Shown: piece by piece, positions 15,194-23,948 of the stretch
Layout: each line of letters starts with the position of its first letter
Numbering within the stretch: the stretch's first letter is position 1
Source of the DNA: Flavobacteriales bacterium UBA6049
Lineage (GTDB): Bacteria; Bacteroidota; Bacteroidia; Flavobacteriales_G; Salibacteraceae
Direction of reading: 5' to 3'
Length of the DNA: 64,000 nt
NCBI GenBank assembly: GCA_002429085.1
Contig: DIYR01000215.1
Location: 5,662-69,661 of the forward strand
Made by a program: the position numbers and the translations under genes
The notes under the pieces: model-generated
The model's database searches: none
Told to the model about the DNA's origin: nothing
The model's input: the letters and a program-made list of their open reading frames with translations, nothing else

Positions 15194-16984
15194 ATGGTAA
15201 TTGAAAAGCCCGACAATTTGGTTGATTTGTTTGAACAAGCAACCGATCAGTATCACTCAAAGCCTCTATTTGGAACCAGAAATTTATCTACTAATACGTT
15301 CGACTGGATAACCTATGGCGATGTAAGAAAACGTGTTGATGATTTTAGAGGGGGCTTAGCTTCTTTAGGAATTTCAAAAGGCGATGCTATTGGCATAATA
15401 GCCAACAATCGTACCGAATGGGCAATTGCCGCTTTTGCGACATATGGCCGCGGTGGTCGATTTATACCAATGTACGAAAATGAAACATTTCATACTTGGC
15501 AGTACATTATTAAAGACGCCAATATTCGTTTTTTACTAGTTTCATCTCAAGATATTTATGACAAGGTTCAGTCTCTTCTAAATGAGATAGAATCTTTGGA
15601 ATTCATTTACATCATAGACGATACAGGATCGAAAAGCATGTCGCACCTAGAAAAAATAGGTAGTCAAAATCCTGTAGATTCTATTAAACCAAACGTAAAC
15701 GATATTGCAGCTTTAATATACACCTCTGGTACTACCAGTGATCCGAAAGGAGTGCTATTAACACATGGTAATTTTGTTTCTAATGCTAGAGCTGGTAACC
15801 GCAAATTTAAAGGTGTTTTAAATGAAGAATCGGTTAGTTTATCCATCCTTCCGTGGGCACATAGCTACGGACAAACGGCTGAATTATACAACTGGTTTAT
15901 GACTGGTGGAAAAATAGGTTTTATGCATAGCCTAGATACTTTAGCCGAAGATTTTTTGCAAGTGAAGCCAACTTTTTTGATTGCCGTACCGCGTATTTTC
16001 AATCGAATTTATACCGGTATTCATGAGCGAATGCAAGAGGAAGGGGGTGTGAAACAAAAGCTATTTAACATGGCAGTAGAAGCAGCCAGATTAACAAGGG
16101 AACAAAATGGTAATGTGGGCCTTTCAACCAAGATTAAACTGGCATTAGGTAGAAAACTAGTATTCTCTAAAATACAAGAACGATTTGGGGGGCGTTTGTT
16201 TGGCAGTATTACAGGTAGTGCTATGATGAATGAGGACATTGCCAACTTCTACAGTGATATTGGTATACCAGTATACAATTGCTATGGCTTAAGTGAAACT
16301 TCTCCTGCTATATCAATGAATAGTCCCGAAGAAAATAAACCGAGCTCTGTTGGTAAACCGTTAGAATTCATTCAAGCCAGAATTGATACCAGCATGATTG
16401 AAGATGATAGTGAAGATGGCGAAATTCAAGTTATGGGTCCAAATCTTATGGTTGGCTATCATAACAAACCAGAAATTACGAAACAGACATTTACGGAAGA
16501 TGGCTGGCTTAAAACTGGAGACCGTGGCAGAATAGACGAAGACGGCTATATATATATTACTGGAAGACTAAAAGAGCAATACAAACTAGAAAATGGTAAG
16601 TATGTTTTTCCTTCTGCCATAGAAGAAGACATTACTCTTTTACCATACATAGAAATGGCAATGGTGTATGGCGAGGGGAAACCTTATAATGTATGCTTAG
16701 CAGTTCCAGACAAGGCTATTTTACAAAAAACAGCCAACAAGTTGAATGTAAAAACTGAGATTGATAAATTGATCTTATCTCCGGTTGTGCAGGAATTTAT
16801 GAGTAATGAAATTAAAGCCAGCTTGAAGGAAAAGTATGGAGGTTACGAAATACCAAAGAAGTTCATCTTTATTGATGAGTTATTTACTGTTGATAACGGT
16901 ATGCTAACACAAACCTTAAAACTAAAGCGCAGAAACGTATTAGATAAATATTCAGATCAAATTGCGCAGTTATACCAGAGCTAA
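15194..16984 (+). CDS. AMP-dependent long-chain acyl-CoA synthetase
   Basis: The enzyme activates a fatty acid with ATP to an acyl-adenylate and then to acyl-CoA. The 596-residue protein has the adenylate-forming signature ALIYTSGTTSDPKGVLLTHGN near residues 172-192, the A5 motif YNCYGLSETSPAIS, and GWLKTGDRGRIDEDGYIYITGR at the domain hinge. Length and the linker SILPWAHSYGQ place it with long-chain fatty-acid ligases (FadD/FAA group). It stands alone between the XRE gene and a strong bidirectional terminator at 17018-17061. Beta-oxidation or lipid recycling are likely roles. Confidence 0.94.
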   Translation: MVIEKPDNLVDLFEQATDQYHSKPLFGTRNLSTNTFDWITYGDVRKRVDDFRGGLASLGISKGDAIGIIANNRTEWAIAAFATYGRGGRFIPMYENETFHTWQYIIKDANIRFLLVSSQDIYDKVQSLLNEIESLEFIYIIDDTGSKSMSHLEKIGSQNPVDSIKPNVNDIAALIYTSGTTSDPKGVLLTHGNFVSNARAGNRKFKGVLNEESVSLSILPWAHSYGQTAELYNWFMTGGKIGFMHSLDTLAEDFLQVKPTFLIAVPRIFNRIYTGIHERMQEEGGVKQKLFNMAVEAARLTREQNGNVGLSTKIKLALGRKLVFSKIQERFGGRLFGSITGSAMMNEDIANFYSDIGIPVYNCYGLSETSPAISMNSPEENKPSSVGKPLEFIQARIDTSMIEDDSEDGEIQVMGPNLMVGYHNKPEITKQTFTEDGWLKTGDRGRIDEDGYIYITGRLKEQYKLENGKYVFPSAIEEDITLLPYIEMAMVYGEGKPYNVCLAVPDKAILQKTANKLNVKTEIDKLILSPVVQEFMSNEIKASLKEKYGGYEIPKKFIFIDELFTVDNGMLTQTLKLKRRNVLDKYSDQIAQLYQS

Positions 16985-17017
16985 TTGAGTAACCTTTTCA
17001 ATTAAAAGACTAGTACT

Positions 17018-17061
17018 AAACAAACAGTTACCACTTTCAAAAATGGTAGCTGTTTGTTTTT
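17018..17061 (+). terminator. Bidirectional intrinsic terminator
   Basis: AAACAAACAGTTACCA pairs with TGGTAGCTGTTTGTTT with one T-G wobble over a 10-base loop and ends in a T run on the plus strand; the A run at the left gives a tail on the minus strand too. It lies between the convergent acyl-CoA ligase and DUF3108 genes. Confidence 0.8.
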
Positions 17062-17082
17062 ATAGAAGAGTGCATGAAATGC

Positions 17083-17898
17083 TTAATCCGCAATCTTAGC
17101 TATCGGGAAATTTAAGTTCTCATAATCTGTCAGTTCCATTTTAATACTACCAACAAGCACATTGGCTTTACAAAGAATTGGAACTTTATTTTCATCATCG
17201 CTAATGTATACCGTTAAGTCTTCTGGGTCATTAAAAATTCTTCCTGGCTGCACTAATGGTTGAAATTTCAAACACTTAAATGTCCCATTTCTAACCTCAA
17301 TAGTTTCCTTACCTAAGTATCTAATTTTTAAAGGCTCTAATTCCTCATCAACTACTGCTTGCAGTACAATAACATCTCCTATGTTGTATGCCTCAATATC
17401 TAGTGTTCTTGCAAAGTAATATGCGCTCAACATATCCTGAACGCCATAGGGGATATCCATAATGGTGTTCTTATGAGTGTGCATTTGATTAGAATCGTGT
17501 TTAAATACATACTGTTGCTGGAACTCGTATCCGCCTTCGCTAACATCTCTTTTAAAAAGGTACGGATGCACTAATTCTGCATCAATATAACTCTCATACG
17601 TATCGCGTACTTTAAAGAACCAATCAAATGCCCCCTTGCTTTTTCCTTTTCCAACTACATGAAGTACATCTCTTCCTTCAAACTGATGGTTTTCGTTCTT
17701 TACCTCAATTGTAGCTATTCCAGCATCAATAAATCCGTAGTGTACGGTGTACTCTAGCTTCTCGCCTTTTTTGAATACTTCATAATCCACTCTGTGTAAT
17801 TCGCTTAAGCGATTTTCAACACTATCGATAAAGTCGTTTTGTGCATTCATGCTGGTGAGCACGAATAAAAAACTGAAGAAAAATCCTATCCGTTTCAT
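17083..17898 (-). CDS. DUF3108 domain-containing periplasmic protein
   Basis: From the ATG at 17898 the 271-residue protein begins with a signal peptide (MKRIGFFFSFLFVLTSMNAQ). The mature part matches DUF3108: GEKLEYTVHYGFIDAGIATIEV at the start, KVRDTYESYID in the middle and a C-terminal VYISDDENKVPILCKANVLVGSIKMEL. The family is a lipocalin-like beta protein of the periplasm with no established role. An in-frame Met further upstream at 17973 would overlap rsmI and lacks a signal peptide, so it is rejected. The gene follows rsmI by 46 bases and is probably in its operon. Confidence 0.88.
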   Translation of the reverse strand: MKRIGFFFSFLFVLTSMNAQNDFIDSVENRLSELHRVDYEVFKKGEKLEYTVHYGFIDAGIATIEVKNENHQFEGRDVLHVVGKGKSKGAFDWFFKVRDTYESYIDAELVHPYLFKRDVSEGGYEFQQQYVFKHDSNQMHTHKNTIMDIPYGVQDMLSAYYFARTLDIEAYNIGDVIVLQAVVDEELEPLKIRYLGKETIEVRNGTFKCLKFQPLVQPGRIFNDPEDLTVYISDDENKVPILCKANVLVGSIKMELTDYENLNFPIAKIAD

Positions 17899-17944
17899 AA
17901 GCTCTGAGTTTGAGCCTATGTATTCAAGCATTGTGCCAGAGTGC

Positions 17945-18649
17945 TTATGTAGCTGACAACTCATTGATATCAAGCACTGTTTTAGCGCCAGCTATGATAA
18001 GAACAAACTCTCCTTTTGGTGGATTATTTTCAAAGTGTTTCAGCAAATTTTCTGCTGTATTGGTTAATGATTCTGCATGTAACTTACTAATCTCTCTCGA
18101 GATGGATAGTACCCTATCCGCTCCGCAAAATTCAACCAATTGGTTTAAAGTTTTTACAATCCGATGGGGCGATTCGTAGCAAACCGTAGTTCGTTCTTCT
18201 TGAGCAAGTGATTGAAACAAGGTTTGTCTTCCCTTTTTATGAGGTATGAATCCTAAGTATTGAAATTGATCGCAAGGAATACCGGATTGTACCAATGCAG
18301 GTACAAACGCAGTTGCTCCAGGTAAGCATTCCACTTCTATTCCTGCTTGTACACAAGCCCTAGACAATAAATAACCAGGATCTGAAATAGCAGGAGTGCC
18401 AGCATCACTTACCAAAGCATAAGTAGAGCCACTCTTCAACTGATCTACAATTGCTTCTGTGGCTCTATGTTCATTGTGTAAATGATAACTCCTAGCTGAA
18501 GTATTAATCTCAAAGTGCTTGAGCAATTTAGCCGTTTGACGAGTATCTTCTGCTAAAATTAAATCGACAGACTTGAGTACGTCTACTGCTCTAAAAGTCA
18601 TGTCTTGCAGATTGCCTATTGGCGTAGGAACAACAAACAGCTTACCCAT
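17945..18649 (-). CDS. rsmI: 16S rRNA (cytidine1402-2'-O)-methyltransferase RsmI
   Basis: RsmI methylates the ribose of C1402 in the ribosomal P site using S-adenosylmethionine. The protein has the TP-methylase fold: LFVVPTPIGNLQDMTFRAVDVL at the N-terminus, AEDTRQTAKLLKHF, the SAM loop LVSDAGTPAISDPGYLL near residue 80-97, and the LPGATAFVPAL motif. The 234-residue length is slightly short of the 270-290 residues of many homologues, consistent with the shorter Bacteroidota form. It starts 4 bases after a TerB-like gene. Confidence 0.95.
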   Translation of the reverse strand: MGKLFVVPTPIGNLQDMTFRAVDVLKSVDLILAEDTRQTAKLLKHFEINTSARSYHLHNEHRATEAIVDQLKSGSTYALVSDAGTPAISDPGYLLSRACVQAGIEVECLPGATAFVPALVQSGIPCDQFQYLGFIPHKKGRQTLFQSLAQEERTTVCYESPHRIVKTLNQLVEFCGADRVLSISREISKLHAESLTNTAENLLKHFENNPPKGEFVLIIAGAKTVLDINELSAT

Positions 18650-18653
18650 TCAC

Positions 18654-19085
18654 TTAGTTTTTCCAAGTCATCATCTCTTCGATAATGGCCAATCTTTCTT
18701 TTCCTTCTTCAATTAGGGCAATTACCTTATTGACTGTTTCTTCAATGTTTACAGGTTCAAATCCCAATCCAACACCAAAGCTCATGCACATGCGGAATTC
18801 GTTTGAATCGATCTCCCCATCTACCATCATCATTTCAACTAGGTTAAAAAGTTGAGTACATCGGTCTTCGATGTTGGCTGGCGGATTGAACGCAATGCTA
18901 CTACTGTTATCAATAATAGATTCCAATTCTTCTCTCGTGATGTAATACTTCTTTGAGATCTTGAATAAGTTATCTAATTCAATTTTGTCTAGAATACCAT
19001 CTGCCATAGCAACAGAAAGTAGATTCTTAAAGTGACTTCTTACTTTTTTCTTGTCGTTAGACTCAAATGCTTTGTGGAGTTCCAT
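18654..19085 (-). CDS. TerB-like helical protein
   Basis: The 143-residue all-helical protein contains two acidic repeats of the tellurite-resistance TerB type, MADGILDKIE near residue 27-36 and MVDGEIDSNE near residue 91-100. These resemble metal-binding helix pairs. There is no signal peptide, so it should be cytoplasmic. Such single TerB-like domains are common and of unknown function; tellurite resistance itself should not be assumed since no other ter gene is near. It lies 4 bases before rsmI and 51 bases after the Glu-rich gene. Confidence 0.7.
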   Translation of the reverse strand: MELHKAFESNDKKKVRSHFKNLLSVAMADGILDKIELDNLFKISKKYYITREELESIIDNSSSIAFNPPANIEDRCTQLFNLVEMMMVDGEIDSNEFRMCMSFGVGLGFEPVNIEETVNKVIALIEEGKERLAIIEEMMTWKN

Positions 19086-19136
19086 AATTGGATGATTGAT
19101 TTTTTAATTGATTGTACGCTAGAATGCCTCAGTAAG

Positions 19137-20051
19137 TTACATAAATCTTCGTTCTACTAACTCTTGAAACTCTAACACAGTTTCTCCTTCTAAGTTCCAA
19201 TGATATTGAGGTGCTACCTGAATTTCAAGGTATCGTTTCGCATCTTCAAAACTTTCCATGTGATTGATTTCGTTGATCGCACGATTGAAAGCTTCCATGT
19301 TTCCATTGAATAACTCATTTGAAAATAAGAATCGTTGATTTAATCCTATTGATGCTTTTAAATCGGTAATCGGAGATTTTTTCAATCTGTTTGCTAGTGA
19401 ATTATCTTCTTGCTTTAATTGCTCATTCCTATCAACCACAGGTTCCGCTGTAGTTGCCGTAACTTTTTCATCTACTACAAGCTCTTCAACTTGTACTATT
19501 TGCTCCTCAACCTCTCTTGCAATTTCTTCAACCTCACCCTCAATCTTTGAAGTAACTTTCTCAGCCTCCTGAACAATCTCTTCTATTGCAACTTCAGGTT
19601 CACTTACCGTTTCCTCAGCAGGTTTTTCAAAAGGTTCTTCTATCTCATGTACTACTTCTGGTTCTTGACTTTGAATTATTTCAGGTGTTTCCGGCTCAGT
19701 TTCTATTTCGTCTTGAACAGGAAGTGGTTCCTCAACAGCAATTTCTTCTGCATCTTCAGCAATCGATTCTTCAAATTCCTCTACGATACGCATTACCGGA
19801 ATAGTTGGTTCTTCTTTTTCCTGTTCAGCAAGATTTTTCTCTTCTGTTTCACGTTCAACAATTACTTCAGAATCTTCTGGAATTGTCATCATGAACTTTA
19901 GTACCACAATAGCATCGTTCACTTCTTTCCAATCTGCTTCTAACTGACTTAAAGAGTGTTCGCTCAATTCTTGATTCTTCACTTCATGAAAACGATCTTG
20001 AAATGCTTGAATTTTTGCGTCTAAAAGTCTTGCTAATTCTTCTGTACTCAT
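19137..20051 (-). CDS. Conserved hypothetical protein with Glu/Val-rich low-complexity centre
   Basis: The 304-residue protein, from the Met at 20051, has three parts. An N-terminal coiled segment (STEELARLLDAKIQAFQDRF) is followed by about 140 residues rich in Glu, Val and Pro with many EE/EV pairs. A conserved-looking C-terminal domain (SIGLNQRFLFSNELFNGN, INEINHMESFEDAKRYLE) covers the last 85 residues. Proteins with this C-terminal domain occur across Flavobacteriales with the same acidic insert; their job is unknown. A start at 20090 is possible but would reach past the -7 box at 20088-20095. No signal peptide or membrane helix is seen. Confidence 0.8.
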   Translation of the reverse strand: MSTEELARLLDAKIQAFQDRFHEVKNQELSEHSLSQLEADWKEVNDAIVVLKFMMTIPEDSEVIVERETEEKNLAEQEKEEPTIPVMRIVEEFEESIAEDAEEIAVEEPLPVQDEIETEPETPEIIQSQEPEVVHEIEEPFEKPAEETVSEPEVAIEEIVQEAEKVTSKIEGEVEEIAREVEEQIVQVEELVVDEKVTATTAEPVVDRNEQLKQEDNSLANRLKKSPITDLKASIGLNQRFLFSNELFNGNMEAFNRAINEINHMESFEDAKRYLEIQVAPQYHWNLEGETVLEFQELVERRFM

Positions 20052-20087
20052 TGATATCCGTGTGTTTTGTGACTCTGTGAACCCGAG

Positions 20088-20095
20088 CAAATTTA
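20088..20095 (-). promoter_or_regulatory. -7 promoter box TAAATTTG (minus strand)
   Basis: A perfect TAnnTTTG match 36 bases before the ATG at 20051 of the Glu-rich gene. A TTG at the ideal distance is not visible. It lies back to back with the tdk box at 20098-20105, only 2 bases apart, so the two polymerases would compete. Confidence 0.4.
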
Positions 20096-20097
20096 AT

Positions 20098-20105
20098 TAG
20101 ATTTG
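20098..20105 (+). promoter_or_regulatory. -7 promoter box TAGATTTG of tdk
   Basis: A perfect TAnnTTTG match 31 bases before the tdk ATG, predicting a leader of about 25 bases. The -33 element is not recognisable at the usual distance. Paired with the divergent box at 20088-20095. Confidence 0.45.
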
Positions 20106-20136
20106 CTTGCCTTAGGCGACAATCTCTCAATTCAAT

Positions 20137-20721
20137 ATGTTCTTAGAAGATACGGTTAATCACTCCCAACGAAAAGGATGGATCGAAATTATATGTGGCA
20201 GCATGTTTTCTGGTAAAACAGAAGAACTTATTCGCAGATTAAAACGTGCACAATTTGCCAAGCAGCGAGTTGAGATTTTTAAACCGCAAGTAGATACTCG
20301 ATATGACGATGAAGAGGTTGTATCGCATGATGCTAATAGAATTCATTCAACTCCAGTTCCCGCTGCTAGTAACATACCATTGTTAGCAGATCAAGTAGAT
20401 GTTGTTGGAATTGATGAAGCTCAATTCTTCGACATGGAATTGGTTGCCGTATGTAATAAACTTGCCAACCGTGGTGCTCGTGTTATTATAGCTGGGTTAG
20501 ATATGGACTTTTTAGGAAAACCTTTCGGTCCAATTCCTCATCTAATGGCAACAGCAGAATATGTTACCAAAGTGCATGCTGTATGCGTAAAATGTGGAAA
20601 TCTAGCCAATCATTCTCATCGTAAAACTGATGACACAGGGTTGGTAGTTTTGGGAGAGAAAGACGAATACGAACCGCTTTGTAGAAGCTGTTTTCATCAA
20701 GCCCAACAACTAAGCTCTTAA
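20137..20721 (+). CDS. tdk: Thymidine kinase (type II)
   Basis: Thymidine kinase phosphorylates thymidine to dTMP in the salvage pathway. The 194-residue protein shows the Walker A loop GSMFSGKT at residues 21-28, a Walker B-like DEAQFFD near residue 94, the lasso-domain zinc site CVKCGN with a second pair CRSC near the C-terminus, and the nucleoside-binding GLDMDFLGKPFGP motif. Length and order are typical of tetrameric type II enzymes. The stop codon is followed directly by the murF-alr start, so the two are co-transcribed. Confidence 0.97.
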   Translation: MFLEDTVNHSQRKGWIEIICGSMFSGKTEELIRRLKRAQFAKQRVEIFKPQVDTRYDDEEVVSHDANRIHSTPVPAASNIPLLADQVDVVGIDEAQFFDMELVAVCNKLANRGARVIIAGLDMDFLGKPFGPIPHLMATAEYVTKVHAVCVKCGNLANHSHRKTDDTGLVVLGEKDEYEPLCRSCFHQAQQLSS

Positions 20722-23193
20722 ATGACTCAGGTTTATGGCATAGAGACAATTGCATCGCACATTTCAGTGCGTTCATCCATCGCTTTTCCAAATGAAAAAG
20801 TCAGTTACTTATCCATTGATAGTAGAAAGCTTTTTCAAACAAATGGGGTATTGTTTTTTGCCATTGATGGTGACCGACATAATGGTCACCAATACATAAA
20901 GGCATTATTATCTAAAGGCGTTCGCAATTTTGTTGTTAGTGATGAATCTTGGCTTCAGTACGATGATGCAAATTACCTATTGGTTGATAACGTAGTAAAA
21001 GCCTTGCAACAAATAGCCTCATTGCATCGAAGTCAATTCAATTATCCCGTTCTGGCTGTTACTGGAAGTAATGGAAAAACTATTACCAAAGAGTGGTTGG
21101 CCCAATTGTTTATTGGCAAAAAAAATATCGTAAAAAGCCCAAGAAGTTTCAACTCACAAGTTGGTGTTCCTCTCTCTGTTTGGCAAATGAGCGCTAAAAA
21201 TGAGTTAGCAATATTTGAAGCTGGTATTTCGAAACCAGGTGAAATGAAGCATTTGCAAAAAGTGATAGAACCTACCTTGGGTTTATTCACAAATATTGGC
21301 GATGCGCATGGGGAGAACTTTGCCAATCTTCCCAATAAAGTAGATGAAAAAGCAGCACTGTTCGAATCTTGTGAAACATTGTTCTATTGTGGAGATCATG
21401 AACTAATTCGATCAACATTAATTAAAGCTTATCCAGAAAAGAAACACATTTCATGGGGAAAGGGAGAAAGCAACACACTTCAGATAACTTCGGTAGAGTC
21501 TGATTACGGTACAATCATTCAGGCTTGTTACAAAAACGAAAACATAGATTTTACACTTCCATACCGAGACAAGGCTTCTATTGAAAATGCATGCCATTGT
21601 ATTCTGATTGGGTTAGAACTGGGGTTAGAAACATCATTCTTGCAAGATCGAATTGCCCAGTTAACACCAATTGCCATGCGGTTGGAAGTAAAAAAGGGAA
21701 TTCACCAGTCTGTGATAATCAATGATGTATACAACGCAGATTTAGGTTCTCTTGAAATAGCACTTGAATCTTTAGATCAACATACACAGTATGATGAACG
21801 TACGTTGATTTTATCAGATGTAATGCAAACAGGTGTTGATTCAAGTACACTTGTTCAACGATTAAATCAGCTCATTGAGCAATTTCAAATAGATCAGTTT
21901 ATTGGCATAGGCCCTGTGCTATTTGAGTTACGAGATCATATCCATTCTGCCAAAACATACTTTTTTGAATCTACCAAGGACTGCCTCTTAGGTCTTAGTT
22001 CAATTCCAGTTCGTAAACACGCTATTTTGGTGAAAGGCGCAAGGTCTTTCCAATTAGAAAAAGTAGTTGAACGATTAGAAGAACAAGTCCACGTAACTAG
22101 GTTAGAAATAGATTTCAATGCTTTAGCGAATAACCTGAACTATTTCAGATCACTTATTCAACCCAACACCAAATTAATGGCAATGGTAAAAGCATCTGCC
22201 TACGGTGGAGGAAGCATTCCTATTGCTAGACAACTAGCATTCCACCGAGTAGACTATTTGGCTGTTGCTTATGCTGATGAAGGAGTTGAGCTAAGAGAAG
22301 CAGGAATTGACCTTCCTATTATGGTCATGAGTCCAGAATCGAAAGGTTTTGATCAAATGATTCATTATCGATTAGAGCCTGAAATATTCAGTTTCCAGCA
22401 CTTAGAAGCATTTAGAAGACAGTTAAAAGTAGCAAGTACTGAGGTTCAATCATATCCAGTGCACATCATGTTTGATACAGGCATGAAGCGTTTAGGGTTT
22501 GATGAAAGTGATATAGAAGCTTTAGCCTATGAGTTAAAGTCTGCACCGGAGTTGCATGTGGCCTCAGTTATGTCTCATTTAGCAGCAAGCGATGAAGTAG
22601 ACCATGATGCTTTTACCAAACGACAAATTCAGCGTTTCAATGAAATGTACAGTTTCTTCACATCCATAATAGGTAAGAAACCAGATCGACATATTCTGAA
22701 TTCAGCGGGAATCTCTCGCCATCCCGAGGCCCAATTTGAAATGGTCCGTTTAGGTATTGGTATGTTTGGTATTCCAAGGACTAACCAAGATGCTAGTCAG
22801 CTAATCCCAGTGGTCTCTTATCAAACAGAAGTTATACAAATCAAAGAAGTTCCTCCTGGCGAAAGTGTGGGGTATGGTCGCAGTGAAATAGCTTCGAAAC
22901 GCATGAAAATAGCCACTTTAGCTATTGGTTATGCCGATGGTCTTTCTCGTGCTTTGGGTAATAGAAAAAGCCATGTGCTTATTCAGCAAGCAGAAGCCCC
23001 TATTGTTGGGAACGTTTGCATGGATATGTGTATGGTAGATATAACAGGCTTAGATGTTTCCATTGGAGATACGGTTGAGGTATTTGGCAAAAACCGATCG
23101 TTAGTTAATCTTGCAGAAGAATTAAATACGATTCCTTACGAAGTTTTGACTTCTGTATCTAATCGAGTTAAACGCGTTTATTTCCAAGAATGA
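20722..23193 (+). CDS. murF-alr: Bifunctional UDP-MurNAc-tripeptide:D-Ala-D-Ala ligase / alanine racemase
   Basis: One 823-residue polypeptide joins two cell-wall steps. Residues about 1-450 are MurF, with the ATP loop AVTGSNGKTITKEW near 112-125, the FEAGISKPGEM motif and NDVYNADLGSL. Residues about 455-823 are alanine racemase, with the PLP-lysine motif MAMVKASAYGGG, HIMFDTGMKRLGF, and the catalytic region GESVGYGRSE...LAIGYADGLSR followed by GNVCMDMCMVDIT. The fusion is usual in Bacteroidota and couples D-Ala supply to its use. It begins directly at the tdk stop and overlaps the next glycosyltransferase by 4 bases. Confidence 0.96.
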   Translation: MTQVYGIETIASHISVRSSIAFPNEKVSYLSIDSRKLFQTNGVLFFAIDGDRHNGHQYIKALLSKGVRNFVVSDESWLQYDDANYLLVDNVVKALQQIASLHRSQFNYPVLAVTGSNGKTITKEWLAQLFIGKKNIVKSPRSFNSQVGVPLSVWQMSAKNELAIFEAGISKPGEMKHLQKVIEPTLGLFTNIGDAHGENFANLPNKVDEKAALFESCETLFYCGDHELIRSTLIKAYPEKKHISWGKGESNTLQITSVESDYGTIIQACYKNENIDFTLPYRDKASIENACHCILIGLELGLETSFLQDRIAQLTPIAMRLEVKKGIHQSVIINDVYNADLGSLEIALESLDQHTQYDERTLILSDVMQTGVDSSTLVQRLNQLIEQFQIDQFIGIGPVLFELRDHIHSAKTYFFESTKDCLLGLSSIPVRKHAILVKGARSFQLEKVVERLEEQVHVTRLEIDFNALANNLNYFRSLIQPNTKLMAMVKASAYGGGSIPIARQLAFHRVDYLAVAYADEGVELREAGIDLPIMVMSPESKGFDQMIHYRLEPEIFSFQHLEAFRRQLKVASTEVQSYPVHIMFDTGMKRLGFDESDIEALAYELKSAPELHVASVMSHLAASDEVDHDAFTKRQIQRFNEMYSFFTSIIGKKPDRHILNSAGISRHPEAQFEMVRLGIGMFGIPRTNQDASQLIPVVSYQTEVIQIKEVPPGESVGYGRSEIASKRMKIATLAIGYADGLSRALGNRKSHVLIQQAEAPIVGNVCMDMCMVDITGLDVSIGDTVEVFGKNRSLVNLAEELNTIPYEVLTSVSNRVKRVYFQE

Positions 23194-23948
23194 GTACGCC
23201 AATATCAGTGGTAATTATCACCTTTAACGAATCAAAGAACATTGCTCGTTGTATTCAATCTGTTCAAGCAATTGCAGATGATTTGGTAGTGGTTGATTCC
23301 TTCTCTACTGATGGCACACAGGAAATAGCTAAGAACCTTGGAGCACGTGTAATTGAACACCCATTCGAAGGTCATATCCAGCAAAAAAACTATGCTATCA
23401 CTCAAGCAAAGTATCCGCACATACTTTCCTTAGATGCAGATGAAGAACTTAGTGAAGAGCTTACCAAAAGCATTCTGGCTGTAAAGCAAAATTGGATTGC
23501 AGATGGATACTCATTAAGTAGATTGACCAACTACTGTGGTAGTTGGATTAAACATGGAAATTGGTATCCAGATATCAAATTACGCTTGTGGGATTCTCGG
23601 AAAGGTAAATGGGGAGGGTTGAATCCACATGATAAGTATGAATTGGAATCTGGTAGTACAACTCAGCATTTGAATGGTGACTTGTTGCATTACAGCTTTT
23701 ACACCTTCGAACAACACTTGAATCAAATTCACAAATTCACCGATATATCATCTCAAGCGGCTTTTGAAAAAGGGAAACGTGCTACGGTACTAAATTTAAT
23801 ATTGAACCCTTTTGCCAAGTTCGTTGGTGGATACTTAGTAAAACTTGGTTTTTTAGATGGGACACCTGGTTTTAGAATAGCTTGGTACTCAGCCTACGCA
23901 ACGTATTTAAAATATTCCAAACTCCTCAACATTCAACGTACATCATGA
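23190..23948 (+). CDS. Glycosyltransferase family 2 (WaaE/KdtX-like)
   Basis: The 252-residue enzyme has a GT-A fold: VVIITFNESKNIARCIQSV at residues 7-25, DDLVVVDSFSTDGTQEIA, and the metal-binding LSLDADEEL near residue 80. The C-terminal WYPDIKLRLWDSRKGKWGG motif is shared with lipopolysaccharide-core transferases of the WaaE/KdtX type. It likely adds a core sugar to lipid A-linked saccharide on the inner face of the inner membrane. It overlaps murF-alr and the following GT4 gene by ATGA junctions, giving a cell-envelope operon. The donor sugar is not readable. Confidence 0.9.
   Translation: MSTPISVVIITFNESKNIARCIQSVQAIADDLVVVDSFSTDGTQEIAKNLGARVIEHPFEGHIQQKNYAITQAKYPHILSLDADEELSEELTKSILAVKQNWIADGYSLSRLTNYCGSWIKHGNWYPDIKLRLWDSRKGKWGGLNPHDKYELESGSTTQHLNGDLLHYSFYTFEQHLNQIHKFTDISSQAAFEKGKRATVLNLILNPFAKFVGGYLVKLGFLDGTPGFRIAWYSAYATYLKYSKLLNIQRTS

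Noticed and set aside
17898..17973. Longer N-terminus for the DUF3108 protein
   Set aside because: The extension overlaps rsmI and removes the clear signal peptide at the Met at 17898.
18654..19085. Tellurite resistance gene
   Set aside because: Only TerB-like motifs are present, with no terACDEZ partners, so a resistance role is not supported.
19137..20051. Repetitive Glu/Val codons read as a tandem repeat or CRISPR-like array
   Set aside because: There is no fixed repeat unit or spacer; the pattern is low-complexity coding sequence.
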